Source of the DNA: SIG437 sp045648985
GTDB taxonomy: Bacteria > Bacillota > Clostridia > UBA1381 > UBA9506
DNA length: 64,000 nucleotides
Assembly (NCBI GenBank): GCA_045648985.1
Contig: JAZROZ010000028.1
Span: forward strand, 1 to 64,000
Direction: 5' to 3'
Made by a program: the position numbers and the translations under genes. The notes beneath the pieces were generated by a model that saw nothing but the letters and a program-made list of their open reading frames with translations, was not told the DNA's origin and ran no database searches. Below are positions 7,363-17,109 of this stretch, in pieces. The first letter of the stretch is position 1. Every line of letters begins with the position of its first letter.

Positions 7363-8268
7363 TTAGTTTTCTTGTTCGAAGCCAAAATTTTTGATTAAGT
7401 AATTGTTATTTCTCCAGCCGTCTTTTACTTTAACCCAGAGCTTTAACAAAACTTTCTTTTCAAGCATTTTTTCAATATCAGCCCTTGCTTGCGAGCCGAC
7501 TTCTTTAAGCATCTGACCGCCTTTACCAATTATAATCGACTTATGACTTGCCTTTTCGCAGTAGATATTTGCTTCAATATCTACAAGATTCTTTTTTTCT
7601 TTCATTGAAAAAATTTCAATAGCAATACCGTGCGGTATCTCTTTATCTAGTGCGTGCAATAACTTTTCGCGGATTAATTCTGCCGTTATCTGTCTTTCGG
7701 GCTGGTCTGTCACCATATCTTCAGGATAGAACATAGGGCCTTTTTCTATATGCTTTTTAAGCTCATCTTTTAAGATGTCAATACCATCTCTGTGACGTGC
7801 GCTTATAGGAATTACCGCTTCAAAATCAAAAGCCTTTGTATATGTGTCAATAATTAAAAAAAGCTCTTCTTTCTTTAACGTATCAATCTTATTTATAACA
7901 AGGATAACAGGAATATCTCTTCCTTTTAAATCATCCATTATTTTTTCTTCTGTCTTGCCGATAGAAGCTCTTGGCTCAACTAAAAACAAAATACAATCTG
8001 CATCATTTATCGCACCCTCAGCCGATTTTACCATAAACTCGCCAAGCTTAGTTGCAGGTGTATGTATGCCCGGAGTATCTGTAAAAATAATCTGCAAATC
8101 GTCTTCGCTTAAAATACCTAAAATATTGTTTCTTGTTGTCTGTGGTTTGTGGGAAATTATCGCAATTTTCTGCCCGATAAGTCTGTTTAAAAGTGTTGAC
8201 TTTCCAACATTCGGACGACCAATTATACTTACAAAACCTGATTTGAATTCACTCATATTAATTTCCAT
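7363..8268 (-). CDS. era: GTPase Era
   Basis: 301 residues, the normal Era length. Era binds the 3' end of 16S rRNA and assists 30S maturation. The GTPase domain shows G1 GRPNVGKST, G3 DTPG, and G4 NKID; the KH domain follows with SHKSIIIGKGGQMLKEVGSQAR near residues 235-255 and the end VKVKDGWRNN. The start is either ATG 8268 or the internal ATG 8256 (MSEFKSGF); the AAAGG before 8268 is only two bases away, so the second is possible. It lies 75 bp before yqzL. Confidence 0.95.
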   Translation of the reverse strand: MEINMSEFKSGFVSIIGRPNVGKSTLLNRLIGQKIAIISHKPQTTRNNILGILSEDDLQIIFTDTPGIHTPATKLGEFMVKSAEGAINDADCILFLVEPRASIGKTEEKIMDDLKGRDIPVILVINKIDTLKKEELFLIIDTYTKAFDFEAVIPISARHRDGIDILKDELKKHIEKGPMFYPEDMVTDQPERQITAELIREKLLHALDKEIPHGIAIEIFSMKEKKNLVDIEANIYCEKASHKSIIIGKGGQMLKEVGSQARADIEKMLEKKVLLKLWVKVKDGWRNNNYLIKNFGFEQEN

Positions 8269-8298
8269 AGCCTTTCTGCCTACTAGAAGTAGTGAAAA

Positions 8299-9030
8299 TT
8301 ATTTTAATCTTTTGCCTTTAAATAAAACAGTTAAACCAAACTTGGGAAGTGCAAGCATTCTGACAAATCTTGACGGCTGCTTTATGAGTCTGTAAAGCCA
8401 TTCTATTCCGTGATTGCAGAAAAACTCAGGCGCACGTTCTGCCGTTCCCGCAAAAACGTCTAAGCTTCCGCCAATTCCCATGAGAACCTTTGCACCAAGC
8501 TCGTCTTTGTGTTTATTTATCCACTTTTCCTGCTTCGGAGCACCAAGACAAACAAAAAGCACATCAGGCTTCTTTGCTTTTATGTCCTCAATTATCGTCT
8601 TTTCCTTTTCTTCATCAAAATATCCGTCAGACAAACCGCAGATGTTAAGGCTTGGATATTTTTCTAAAAGCTTTTCTTTCGCCGCTTCTGCCACGCCGGG
8701 TTTTCCGCCGAAGAAGTAGAAAGACTTTTTGCCATCCTTTAGCTTTTCTATCAGGTTACACGCAAGGTCATATCCTGCAACACGCTGGGGAAGTGGCGCT
8801 TTTAAAATTCTGGATGCGTAAACAACACCAATACCATCAGGTATGATTAAGGCTGCATCATTTAATTCTTTTAAAAATTCTTCGTCTTTATATGCAAGCA
8901 TAATTATTTCGGAGTTCGGTGTGAAAACAGCCTTTGGCTCGTCACCATCTAAAAAACTTAAAACTTTTTGCAGGGCGCCTGCCATGTCCAGATTATCAAC
9001 CTCTACTCCCAAAATATTAATCTTTTCCAA
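8299..9030 (-). CDS. tagA: WecG/TagA/CpsF family glycosyltransferase
   Basis: 243 residues, standard for the GT26 family that transfers N-acetylmannosamine to lipid-linked GlcNAc at the start of wall teichoic acid or other surface-polymer synthesis. Motifs: FTPNSEIIMLAYKD, IPDGIGVVYASRIL with RVAGYDL, FFGGKPGVAEAA, and FVCLGAPKQEKWI with GIGGSLDVFAGTAERAP. The acceptor in this organism is not shown by the sequence. It lies 33 bp after recA and 30 bp before era. Confidence 0.9.
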   Translation of the reverse strand: MEKINILGVEVDNLDMAGALQKVLSFLDGDEPKAVFTPNSEIIMLAYKDEEFLKELNDAALIIPDGIGVVYASRILKAPLPQRVAGYDLACNLIEKLKDGKKSFYFFGGKPGVAEAAKEKLLEKYPSLNICGLSDGYFDEEKEKTIIEDIKAKKPDVLFVCLGAPKQEKWINKHKDELGAKVLMGIGGSLDVFAGTAERAPEFFCNHGIEWLYRLIKQPSRFVRMLALPKFGLTVLFKGKRLK

Positions 9031-9063
9031 AATAATCCCCCTGTCGCGATTATGTAATCTTTT

Positions 9064-10059
9064 TTATATTAATTCTCTGACTTTTGTTTCAATTTCAGCT
9101 AAAAGCTCAAGATTTTCCTGTAAATACTTTTTAGCATTTTCTCTGCCCTGACCTAATCTCAACTCACCATAGTTATACCATGTGCCGCTCTTTGAGATAA
9201 CTCCCTTGTCTGCAGCTACGTCTATAATACATCCGATTTTTGAAATTCCCTCGCCGAACATAATATCAAATTCTGCTTCTTTAAATGGCGGTGCAACCTT
9301 GTTTTTAACAACCTTTACTCTCGTCCTTGCACCAACATTTTCTGTGCCCTGCTTAATAAATTCTGCTCTTCTTACCTCTAAACGTACTGAAGAATAGAAT
9401 TTTAACGCACGTCCACCTGTTGTAACTTCAGGGTTTCCATAAATTACGCCAACCTTTTCACGAAGCTGGTTTATAAATATTGCAATAGTGTTTGATTTGT
9501 TGATAACACCTGCAAGCTTACGGAGAGCCTGACTCATAAGTCTCGCGTGAAGACCTACGTGAGAATCACCCATTTCGCCCTCTATTTCAGCTTTAGGAAC
9601 TAAAGCCGCAACAGAGTCAATTACGATAACGTCAATTGCCGTACTTCTTACAAGCATTTCAGCAATCTCGAGTGCCTGTTCACCGGTATCAGGCTGAGAT
9701 ACAATTAAATCGTCAACGTTTACACCAAGCTTCTGTGCATAAACGGGGTCTAATGCATGCTCAGCATCAATAAATGCAACCTCTCCGCCGAGCTTCTGAG
9801 CTTCAGCGATTGCATGAAGAGCAACAGTTGTTTTACCTGAAGATTCAGGTCCGTAAATTTCAATAATTCTTCCCTTCGGAAATCCGCCTATACCAAGGGC
9901 AATATCTAAGCTCAGCGCTCCTGTCGGGATAGATTCCACACTCATTTTCTCAGTGCTTCCAAGTCTCATAACGGCGCCTTTTCCAAAAGATTTCTCTATT
10001 TGGCTTATTGCCATATCAAGCGCTTCATTTTTCTTTATGTTTTTTTCTTCCGTACTCAT
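9064..10059 (-). CDS. recA: Recombinase RecA
   Basis: 331 residues. RecA forms the filament on single-stranded DNA for homologous recombination and triggers LexA-type autocleavage. Walker A GPESSGKTT near residue 69, Walker B VIVIDSVAAL, DNA-binding loops SHVGLHARLMSQALRKL and FINQLREKVGV with NPEVTTGGRALKFYSSVRL. The C-terminal acidic tail is short. This host RecA is the likely partner for self-cleavage of the S24 repressor at 60045. Confidence 0.97.
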   Translation of the reverse strand: MSTEEKNIKKNEALDMAISQIEKSFGKGAVMRLGSTEKMSVESIPTGALSLDIALGIGGFPKGRIIEIYGPESSGKTTVALHAIAEAQKLGGEVAFIDAEHALDPVYAQKLGVNVDDLIVSQPDTGEQALEIAEMLVRSTAIDVIVIDSVAALVPKAEIEGEMGDSHVGLHARLMSQALRKLAGVINKSNTIAIFINQLREKVGVIYGNPEVTTGGRALKFYSSVRLEVRRAEFIKQGTENVGARTRVKVVKNKVAPPFKEAEFDIMFGEGISKIGCIIDVAADKGVISKSGTWYNYGELRLGQGRENAKKYLQENLELLAEIETKVRELI

Positions 10060-10084
10060 TTTAAATCCCCTCTCTTTTAATAAA

Positions 10085-11314
10085 TCATTCGTATCCGAGC
10101 AGCGTTTTTCTTACGATATTAAGCGCATTCATAACCGCTGCATGACGTATTTTATTTCTTTCGCGTCCTATTAGCTTAAGCTTATATATATTAACTTTGC
10201 CTTTTGTCGCTATTCCAATATAAACAAGACCGACAGGTTTTTCTTGTGTTCCGCCGTCAGGCCCTGCAATACCCGTAATCGAAATTCCAATGTCTGCCCC
10301 TGATATGTGTTTTATTCCACGCGCCATTTCCTTTGCTGTCTGATGGCTTACAGCACCATGCTTTTCAAGAGTTTCATGCTTTACGCCAAGATGTCTTTCT
10401 TTTGCTTCGTTAGAATATGTTACAACACTTTCTGTCAAAACAGATGATATTCCCGGAATTTCTGCTAAGGTAGCGGTGAAAAGTCCTGCTGTGCAGCTTT
10501 CTGCTGCCGCTATGGTAGAGCCTTTAGAGAGCAAAAGCTCTGCTACAACATTTTTTAGCTCTGTGTCGGTATAGGAATAAATATATTCGCCGAGCCGCGC
10601 GCTGATTTTTTCAATCATTTCGCGATTTAACTTATCGGCCTCTTCTTCCGTTTTTGCTTTAGCCGTAATTCTTAAAATAGTTTCATTGTCTTTAGCATAT
10701 GGTGCAACGGTAGGATTATCGTTTTGCATCAAATCGCAAACAGCATCCCCCACGGCTGATTCGCCTATGCCAAACAATCTCAGTATCTCCGAGCGCATAA
10801 CGCAAGAAGATTTTTTCTCAAGATAAGGTTTTACTTTTTCGTTAAACATCGGCGCCATTTCCCTCGGCGGTCCGGGAAGAAGTACGACAATCTTTTCGTC
10901 TTTTTCAACGATTATTCCCGGTGCAGTTCCATGGTCGTTTTTTAAAACCATAGCACCCTCGGGTATATATGCCTGCTTTAAATTGGATTTTGAAATTTTC
11001 TTTTTTAAATAGCTTTCGATAACCTGTTTTGACTCCTCGTGAAGATACATTTTAAGTCCCAAGAGGTCAGCCACAGTTTCTTTTGTTAGGTCATCATCAG
11101 TTGGCCCAAGCCCGCCTGTTAAAATCACAAGGTCAGCTCTATCCAGCGCCTCTTTTATACTGGTTTCCAGTCTTTGTCTGTTATCTCCTACAACCGTCTG
11201 GAAATATACATTTATTCCGAGATTTGAAAGTTCTTCTGAAAGAAACTGAGCATTTGTGTTTACAATGTTTCCTAAAAGCAGCTCAGTTCCGACTGCGATT
11301 ATTTCCCCGTTCAT
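10085..11314 (-). CDS. cinA: Competence/damage-inducible protein CinA
   Basis: 409 residues from ATG 11314, 6 bp after AGGTG. Two domains: N-terminal MoCF-like (GEIIAVGTELLLGNIVNTNA, LTGGLGPTDDDLTKETVAD) with the COG1058 ADP-ribose/NAD pyrophosphatase-type fold, and C-terminal CinA amidase domain (AAAESCTAGLFTATLAEIPG, DIGISITGIAGPDGGTQEKP) that deamidates NMN in homologues. The order cinA-recA is conserved in many Firmicutes, where the two are co-transcribed; here 25 bp separates them. Confidence 0.93.
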   Translation of the reverse strand: MNGEIIAVGTELLLGNIVNTNAQFLSEELSNLGINVYFQTVVGDNRQRLETSIKEALDRADLVILTGGLGPTDDDLTKETVADLLGLKMYLHEESKQVIESYLKKKISKSNLKQAYIPEGAMVLKNDHGTAPGIIVEKDEKIVVLLPGPPREMAPMFNEKVKPYLEKKSSCVMRSEILRLFGIGESAVGDAVCDLMQNDNPTVAPYAKDNETILRITAKAKTEEEADKLNREMIEKISARLGEYIYSYTDTELKNVVAELLLSKGSTIAAAESCTAGLFTATLAEIPGISSVLTESVVTYSNEAKERHLGVKHETLEKHGAVSHQTAKEMARGIKHISGADIGISITGIAGPDGGTQEKPVGLVYIGIATKGKVNIYKLKLIGRERNKIRHAAVMNALNIVRKTLLGYE

Positions 11315-11339
11315 TTTTTGCACCTGACTTTTTTATTTT

Positions 11340-11855
11340 TTATTCTGTTATAATATTTCCCCGATTATACTTTTTCATTTCATCTAAAAGTCTTTCAGGG
11401 GGCTGGAAATATACCAAAACATCATTTCCCTTTTTAGAGGTCGCATCAATTTTATATACTCCGCCAAGACTTAAATCGTATCTTGCATCAAGAATTTTTT
11501 TGCCTCCGTCATGCTTTTTTATGATAACATCCGCTTTTTCCATACGATTTATATCTTTGCATCTGATTGTGATAAGTCTTTTTCTTATATTTTTGCCCCT
11601 TATCATATCAATATCAAGCTCTCCGTTTGTGAATATGTATTCATACTCAATGCTTAAGTGAGACAAAAGACGATATGCACCATATAGCACACAAACAACA
11701 CCGAAAAGCGAAAATGTACCTAAAAATTTCACAAGCAGGCAAACACAGAAAACTATAATTGAAAGAAGTATTGCAAGAAGTACAATACCTATTTTCATTA
11801 ACAGTTCAGGTCCTGTTGTCCTTTTCTTAATAAGATATTCTAAATAACTATCCAT
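11340..11855 (-). CDS. Membrane protein, DUF6106-like
   Basis: 171 residues from ATG 11855. N-terminal cytosolic 20 residues (MDSYLEYLIKKRTTGPELL), two TM helices (about 21-45 and 50-68), then a soluble PH-like domain that begins YEYIFTNGELDIDMIRG and contains repeated strand-turn patterns. This layout matches small Clostridia proteins that I tentatively place in DUF6106; the name is from memory. It lies 16-25 bp upstream of cinA, so it is probably in the same transcript. Function unknown. Confidence 0.75.
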   Translation of the reverse strand: MDSYLEYLIKKRTTGPELLMKIGIVLLAILLSIIVFCVCLLVKFLGTFSLFGVVCVLYGAYRLLSHLSIEYEYIFTNGELDIDMIRGKNIRKRLITIRCKDINRMEKADVIIKKHDGGKKILDARYDLSLGGVYKIDATSKKGNDVLVYFQPPERLLDEMKKYNRGNIITE

Positions 11856-11894
11856 AAATTATTTCCTCCGACTATGCATTTACCATAACTGGCA

Positions 11895-12356
11895 TTATTT
11901 ATTTTTAATATCCAACTTACCCAAAAAAGCATCTAAGCCGTCAGGCATATCTGCCTTTTTCAACATATATCCCTGATTATATGCAATCATCAAATAAAAG
12001 TTTGTTTTAGTTTCAATTATTTTTAACACATTTTTATATTCAACTTTTTCTGTTCCTGCTTTTGATATTTTTATAAAATACGTTTCATAAAAATCGTAAT
12101 CAATTTCAGCATTTACTGCCATTTTGTTAGAATAAAAAATCTTTTTTAATGGTCTCACTAAAGAGAAGTATTCAATTATCGGTATTATTATCATAGGTAT
12201 AAAGAAATAATAAACTTTCGTTAAAAGAGCGATAATTAATAGAATGGTATCAACTAACAGTATCGTTAAAAGCATTTTCTTTTTATTGAAAGTAAGTACA
12301 TATTTTTTGTATTCATCGTATGTATTTTTTGATTTAACATGGAATAAGCTGTTCAT
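11895..12356 (-). CDS. YcxB-like membrane protein
   Basis: 153 residues from ATG 12356, which has AAAGGA nine bases upstream; a longer frame to TTG 12440 would overlap the ygfA stop and lacks a ribosome site. Features: NSLFHVKSKNTYDEYKKYVL, two adjacent TM helices (LLTILLVDTILLIIALL and YFFIPMIIIPIIEYF), and a C-terminal domain with DYDFYETYFIKISKAGTEKV and TNFYLMIAYNQGYMLKK. The pattern is that of YcxB-like C-terminal domain proteins (a bacterial PH-like fold). Role unknown. Confidence 0.7.
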   Translation of the reverse strand: MNSLFHVKSKNTYDEYKKYVLTFNKKKMLLTILLVDTILLIIALLTKVYYFFIPMIIIPIIEYFSLVRPLKKIFYSNKMAVNAEIDYDFYETYFIKISKAGTEKVEYKNVLKIIETKTNFYLMIAYNQGYMLKKADMPDGLDAFLGKLDIKNK

Positions 12357-12436
12357 ACCAATATTCCTTTCTGTGTAATTCATTGGGTTTAATAGACAAA
12401 CTATTAAGCTCATTATAACACAAACCGCTAATAAGT

Positions 12437-13000
12437 TCAAGTTTTCTCTGGTTTTATAATCTCATTTTCAGTTATTATAAAATCAAGAGGAATATCTGTT
12501 TTTTCATAAGGTAATTCCCCCACCAAAGAAAAATCATAACAAAGTCCGCAGGTTTTAGCTTTTATATTTTCTAAAAATCTGTCGTAATAGCCTTTGCCGT
12601 AGCCTATTCTGTGCCCCGAGCGTGAAAAAGCACAACCGGGAACAACTATAAAATCTATTTCATAAGGAGCAACAATCTCGCTGTTTTCACAAGGCTCTAA
12701 AATCCCATAACTGCCCTCTTTTAAGTCCGAAAAGTCTTTTATCTCCCTTGCCGTCATAGTACAGTCAGTGCTATTACATAAAGGCACACAGACCCGAACA
12801 TTTTTTCTTAATAAATCCTTTATAAAGCCATGCGTCTTAACTTCACCCTTAAAACTTACATAAACCATAACGGTTTTTGCGGTCTTTAAACAATCAAGGC
12901 CTTCCAGTTTTTTTATTATTTTTTCCGAGCTTTCTTTAAGCTCCTTTATGTCTTTTGTTTCCCTTATATCAAGGTATTTTCTTCTAAGTTCTTTTTTCAT
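12437..13000 (-). CDS. ygfA: 5-formyltetrahydrofolate cyclo-ligase
   Basis: 187 residues. Converts 5-formyl-THF to 5,10-methenyl-THF with ATP in folate one-carbon metabolism. Typical elements: N-terminal MKKELRRKYLDIR, VMVYVSFKGEVKTHGFI, the substrate and ATP loop VVPGCAFSRSGHRIGYGKGYYDRFL, and CYDFSLV with ELPYEKTDIPLDFIITE near the end. I start at ATG 13000; a GTG at 13009 overlaps the ymdB stop, and no clear ribosome site exists, so coupling with ymdB is likely. Confidence 0.92.
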   Translation of the reverse strand: MKKELRRKYLDIRETKDIKELKESSEKIIKKLEGLDCLKTAKTVMVYVSFKGEVKTHGFIKDLLRKNVRVCVPLCNSTDCTMTAREIKDFSDLKEGSYGILEPCENSEIVAPYEIDFIVVPGCAFSRSGHRIGYGKGYYDRFLENIKAKTCGLCYDFSLVGELPYEKTDIPLDFIITENEIIKPEKT

Positions 13001-13005
13001 AGCTA

Positions 13006-13776
13006 TCACGGCGTAATTATAATTTTTTCAATTCTAGTTGTTTTGTTTGTTTCATCGTCTATCGTAAATACAACACCATTTAACTGCCCTGCACCATCGG
13101 CAAATTCAAATCTTTGCGGAACACAAGATTTAAATCTCTCTAAGGTTATTGCTCTTTTTACACCAAGACATGAATAAAATGGTCCTGTCATACCAATGTC
13201 TGTAATATATCCCGTGCCCTTTGGCATAATCTTTTCATCAGCCGTCAAAACATGAGTATGCGTTCCAAACACCGCACTTACTCTTCCGTCTAAATACCAA
13301 CCCATTGTTATTTTTTCACTTGTAGCTTCTGCATGGAAATCTACGATAATAACATCTGCGTCGAGCTTTTCCAAAACAGAATCTATAGTCCTGAACGGGC
13401 AGTCAAAATAGTCTAAATATACTCTGCCAATTAAGTTTATTACCGCAATCTTTTTTCCGTTTATCTCGGTCTTAAAAAACCCTTTTCCCACTGTATCAGG
13501 CGGGAAGTTAGCAGGTCTGATTATTCTTTTTTCGTTATAGAGAAGTGAGTATGCATCTTTATTCCTGAAAGCGTGGTTTCCGAGAGTAATGCAATCTGCT
13601 CCGCCATCAAGTAAGCTTTCAGCTTTTCTTCGAGATATTCCGTTTCCATCTGATGCATTTTCTCCGTTTACAATACAAAAATTTATTTTATATTTTTCTT
13701 TAATTTCGTCAATCCTGTCAAGATACATCTGTGTTCCCACAGAACCAACTACGTCGCCAATAGCAAGAATATTCAT
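13006..13776 (-). CDS. ymdB: YmdB family metallophosphoesterase
   Basis: 256 residues from ATG 13776 after AAGGGA. Members (TIGR00282) are dimetal 2',3'-cyclic nucleotide phosphodiesterases that influence biofilm and sporulation choices in Bacillus. Metal ligands are visible in LAIGDVVGSVG, CIVNGENASDGNG, CITLGNHAFRNKD, IVDFHAEATSEK and the closing VFGTHTHVLTADE motif. Its ATG shares one base with the stop of ribF (TAATG), so the two are probably translationally coupled. Confidence 0.92.
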   Translation of the reverse strand: MNILAIGDVVGSVGTQMYLDRIDEIKEKYKINFCIVNGENASDGNGISRRKAESLLDGGADCITLGNHAFRNKDAYSLLYNEKRIIRPANFPPDTVGKGFFKTEINGKKIAVINLIGRVYLDYFDCPFRTIDSVLEKLDADVIIVDFHAEATSEKITMGWYLDGRVSAVFGTHTHVLTADEKIMPKGTGYITDIGMTGPFYSCLGVKRAITLERFKSCVPQRFEFADGAGQLNGVVFTIDDETNKTTRIEKIIITP

Positions 13777-14708
13777 TAATTTTCCCTTTCTATTTTTGTT
13801 TCTTTTCTTCTTAAAACATCTTTTTTCAGCTGACAGCATAAGTCGTCTGTGCTTTCAAAGCTTATTATATCACGCATCTTAAAATGAAACTCAACTTTTA
13901 TTTCTTTTCCGTATAAATCATCTTCAAAGTCAATTATGTGTGTTTCAAACCCAACTTTTTCGTCATTTACGGTTGGACACGTTCCAACGTTTGTTATTGA
14001 TTTATAGCTTGTGCCATCTACAAAACAGCTTGTAGCATAAACCGCCGTCTTTGGCATCAGCATATCTTCTTTTAGCATAATATTAGCCGTTGGAAAACCA
14101 AGCTTTTTGCCAAGCTGTTTGTTTTTTATAACCTCGCCGATTACTGCAAAGCTTCTTCCCAATATCTCATTTGCCTTTTCGATTTCTCCGTTTTTGATAT
14201 ATTCCCTGATTTTAGTGCTTGAACACATCACATCGCCGATATAGTAAGGCTTTACCATATAAACTGTAAAGCCATATTTCTGCCCAAGCTCGCGGAGTAG
14301 CTTTATGTCCCCTTCTGAATTTTTCCCGTAGTGGTTATGAAGTCCCACAACGGCAACTTTCATATTAAGCCTATCCACTAAAATATCCTTTACAAAATCT
14401 CTGGCAGGAATATCTCTTACTTTCTCGAAGTTTTCAAAAAACAAAGTGTCTATACCGCAATCTGAAAACAGTTTTTCTTTTTGCCTGTTATCAGCAATCA
14501 GCTTTAATGTGTTTTCCCCTTTTATAATGTTCACGGGATGATGTTCAAATGTATAACAAAGCGCATTTAAAGAATGCTCACAAGAAACCTTTTTTAATGT
14601 TTTCATAATCTCCATATGCCCTCTATGAAGTCCATCAAAGTTTCCTATAGCAATCGCCGTGCCGTTTTCTTTATTTACTTTGTTATAATCATACCTGATT
14701 ATTTCCAT
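13776..14708 (-). CDS. ribF: Bifunctional riboflavin kinase/FAD synthetase
   Basis: 310 residues, standard length. The N-terminal FMN adenylyltransferase domain shows AIAIGNFDGLHRGHMEIM and the nucleotidyltransferase signature region SSTKIREYIKNGEIEKA; the C-terminal riboflavin kinase domain has GKKLGFPTANI, AVYATSCFVDGTSYKSITNVGTCPT written here in two parts, and FETHIIDFEDDLYGK. It makes FMN and FAD from riboflavin. It follows truB by 20 bp, a very common order (truB-ribF). Confidence 0.95.
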   Translation of the reverse strand: MEIIRYDYNKVNKENGTAIAIGNFDGLHRGHMEIMKTLKKVSCEHSLNALCYTFEHHPVNIIKGENTLKLIADNRQKEKLFSDCGIDTLFFENFEKVRDIPARDFVKDILVDRLNMKVAVVGLHNHYGKNSEGDIKLLRELGQKYGFTVYMVKPYYIGDVMCSSTKIREYIKNGEIEKANEILGRSFAVIGEVIKNKQLGKKLGFPTANIMLKEDMLMPKTAVYATSCFVDGTSYKSITNVGTCPTVNDEKVGFETHIIDFEDDLYGKEIKVEFHFKMRDIISFESTDDLCCQLKKDVLRRKETKIEREN

Positions 14709-14727
14709 TTAGGTATCCTCCAAGCTA

Positions 14728-15624
14728 TCAATAAAAGCCCATATCTATTTTAATGCATTTTTGACCGTTATCTAAGACGATTTTCACAAGGCACAAAAAC
14801 TGATTAGAGTCATATATCCTGAATTTCTGTCCTTCTTTCGCATCTTTTATGCCGAGCTGATTTGTGCGAAGCATAATGCCGTTTTTAATTTTTTTTGACG
14901 TCTCATCATCTACGATAATTTGCGAAAACTCTGAAAGCACCGTATCAGGCGGTGTCAAAAATGACATATCTCCTTTAGCTACTGCCTTTTCTATCATTTC
15001 AGGTGACCATGCTTTTTCATCATCAAATATGCCTGTCTTGTTTCTTACAAGACTGCTCATAACCGCTCCGCAACCTAAAGCTTTTCCAATATCAAAACAT
15101 AAAGAACGGATATACGTCCCTTTTGAACAATGTACTCTCATTTTGAATTTGTTATTATCTTTATCATAATCAAAAGCGGATATGTCATATATTGTTATTT
15201 TCCTTTTCGGGCGTTCAATTTCTTTTCCCTCTCTTGCTAAATGATAAAGCTTTCTTCCGTCTATCTTTATCGCAGAGTACATAGGCGGTACCTGCTCTAT
15301 CTCACCCTTAAAGTTTTCCAGTATCTTTTTGATATCATCAAAAGTGACCTCTACAGGCTTTTTCTCCAGAATAGTTCCGTCAAGGTCATACGTATCTGTT
15401 GTAATCCCAAGCTTTACTGTAGCTGTATATATCTTATCTCCTGCCATTAAAAAGTCAGAAAGTGCAGTTGCTCTGCCTACTAAAACCGGTAAAACGCCCT
15501 CTGCACACGGGTCAAGCGTCCCTGTATGTCCGACTCTTTTTATGCCCAGTGTCTTTCTTATGAAATACACCATATCGTGAGAAGTTTTTCCCACAGGCTT
15601 GTAAAGATTAATTATGCCAAGCAC
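14728..15624 (-). CDS. truB: tRNA pseudouridine(55) synthase TruB
   Basis: 298 residues. TruB makes pseudouridine 55 in the T-loop of tRNA. Motifs: NLYKPVGKTSHDMVYFIRK, GTLDPCAEGVLPV with the catalytic Asp (GHTGTLDP), PPMYSAIKIDGRKLYHLAREG and VHCSKGTYIRSLCFDIG. The C-terminal part is the TruB C-domain/PUA-like region. It is read 16 bp after the end of comM in the same direction. Confidence 0.95.
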   Translation of the reverse strand: MLGIINLYKPVGKTSHDMVYFIRKTLGIKRVGHTGTLDPCAEGVLPVLVGRATALSDFLMAGDKIYTATVKLGITTDTYDLDGTILEKKPVEVTFDDIKKILENFKGEIEQVPPMYSAIKIDGRKLYHLAREGKEIERPKRKITIYDISAFDYDKDNNKFKMRVHCSKGTYIRSLCFDIGKALGCGAVMSSLVRNKTGIFDDEKAWSPEMIEKAVAKGDMSFLTPPDTVLSEFSQIIVDDETSKKIKNGIMLRTNQLGIKDAKEGQKFRIYDSNQFLCLVKIVLDNGQKCIKIDMGFY

Positions 15625-15639
15625 TTCTTCACTCCTTAA

Positions 15640-17084
15640 CTATGCTCTTTTTCTGTCTAAGCTTCTGTATTGTATTGCTTCTGCAAGATGCTCTGTTTTG
15701 ATGTTTTCACTGCCTTTCAAATCAGCAATCGTACGTGCAACCTTTAATATTCTGTTATGAGCACGCGCAGAAAGACCGAGTCTTTCAAAAGCGGCTTTTA
15801 AAATTTTCGTTTCATTTTCTCCAAGCGCGCAATATTTTTCAACAAGCGCAGGTGTCATCTGTGAGTTTGAATAAACTCCAGGAATATCCTTAAATCGTTC
15901 TTGCTGAATTTTTCTTGCCGCTATCACTTTAGCTCTGATTTCTTCTGACGTTTCTTGCTTTGTCTTTGCTTCTAAATCAGAATATTTAACAGACGGTACT
16001 TCAACGTGAAGATCTATTCTGTCTAAAAGCGGCCCTGAAATTTTAGATAAATATTGTTTAACCTGGCCTTCTGAACACGTACACTCCCTTGCAGGATCGC
16101 CGAAATATCCGCACTTACAAGGGTTCATTGCCGCAACAAGCATTGTTTCAGCAGGATATGTAAGTGTAGCACTTACTCTTGCAATCGTGACAATACCATC
16201 CTCTAATGGCTGACGCATAACCTCTAAGGCATCCTTTGAAAATTCGGGAAGCTCGTCCAAAAATAATACTCCGTTGTGAGCAAGACTAATCTCACCCGGT
16301 CTTGGTATTCTTCCGCCTCCTGCAATTCCGGCCGCAGAAATGGTATGATGCGGTGAGCGGAAAGGTCTTGTCGAAACAAGTGGTGTTTTTTCAGGCAGGA
16401 CTCCTGCTATACTGTGAATTTTTGTAACCTCCAGTGCCTCTTCAAAGGAAAGCGGTGGAAGTATCGACGGAAGTCTTTGTGCAAGCATCGTCTTTCCCGA
16501 GCCTGGAGAGCCAATCATCAGAACATTATGCCCACCTGCAGCCGCGACACAAAGAGCGCGTTTTGCATTTTCCTGTCCTTTTACTTCTGCAAAATCAATA
16601 TCATATTTTCTGCAATTTTCAAAAACTGAATCGATATTTTCTTCATATTGTTTAAGCGGCTCTATTCCTGCAAAATGAGCGATAATCTCTCCTAAGGATT
16701 TAGCAGGGTAAATTTCTGCTCCTTTTACAACTGCCGCTTCGTGCTTGTTTTCATCAGGTAGAATTATTTTTTTAATACCGTTTTGCACGGCTGAAATAAT
16801 CATAGGAAGCGCTCCGCAAACAGGACGCAGCTCGCCCGTTAGTGAAAGCTCTCCTAAAAACATATAATCATAAACCTCTTTGTTTTTTATCTGCTCTGTG
16901 CAAGATAAAATTCCAATACAAATAGGCAGGTCATAAAAAGGACCCTCTTTTTTTATGTGCGCAGGAGCAAGATTTATTGTAATTCTCTTTAGGGGAAACT
17001 CTAAAAGAGAATTCTTTATTGCAGCCCTGACTCTTTCTCTTGACTCTTTAACGGCAGTATCAGGAAGACCGACAACATCAAAGG
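15640..17084 (-). pseudogene. comM: comM/yifB C-terminal part, separated by prophage
   Basis: About 480 codons of the Mg-chelatase-like AAA+ protein ComM (YifB), a helicase that promotes branch migration of incoming DNA during transformation. The frame is open from 17084 (FDVVGLPDTAVKESRERVRA) through Walker A GSPGSGKTMLAQRLP, Walker B VLFLDELPEF and the C-terminal Mg_chelatase_C domain ending QYRSLDRKRA. The first 32 codons lie 35 kb away at 52527-52621. Joining 52621-52527 to 17077-15640 gives 1533 bp, exactly 511 codons with no break. An internal ATG (16863) exists without an obvious ribosome site. Confidence 0.95.
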
Positions 17085-17107
17085 TTGGTTACATAGTCCA
17101 TATTGAT
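17078..17107. other. attL, left prophage junction
   Basis: Core TCAAAGG at 17078-17084, then a phage arm GGTTACATAGTCCATATTGA that is the near-perfect inverted copy of the arm at the right junction. The comM reading frame ends being homologous exactly at the core. Confidence 0.9.
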
Positions 17108-17109
17108 TA

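Noticed and set aside
16414..16655. Plus-strand frames opposite comM
   Set aside because: They lie wholly antisense to the well conserved AAA+ domain and lack ribosome sites.
17078..17107. tRNA gene as the attachment site
   Set aside because: The flanks are clearly two parts of comM that rejoin in frame; no tRNA structure is at either end.
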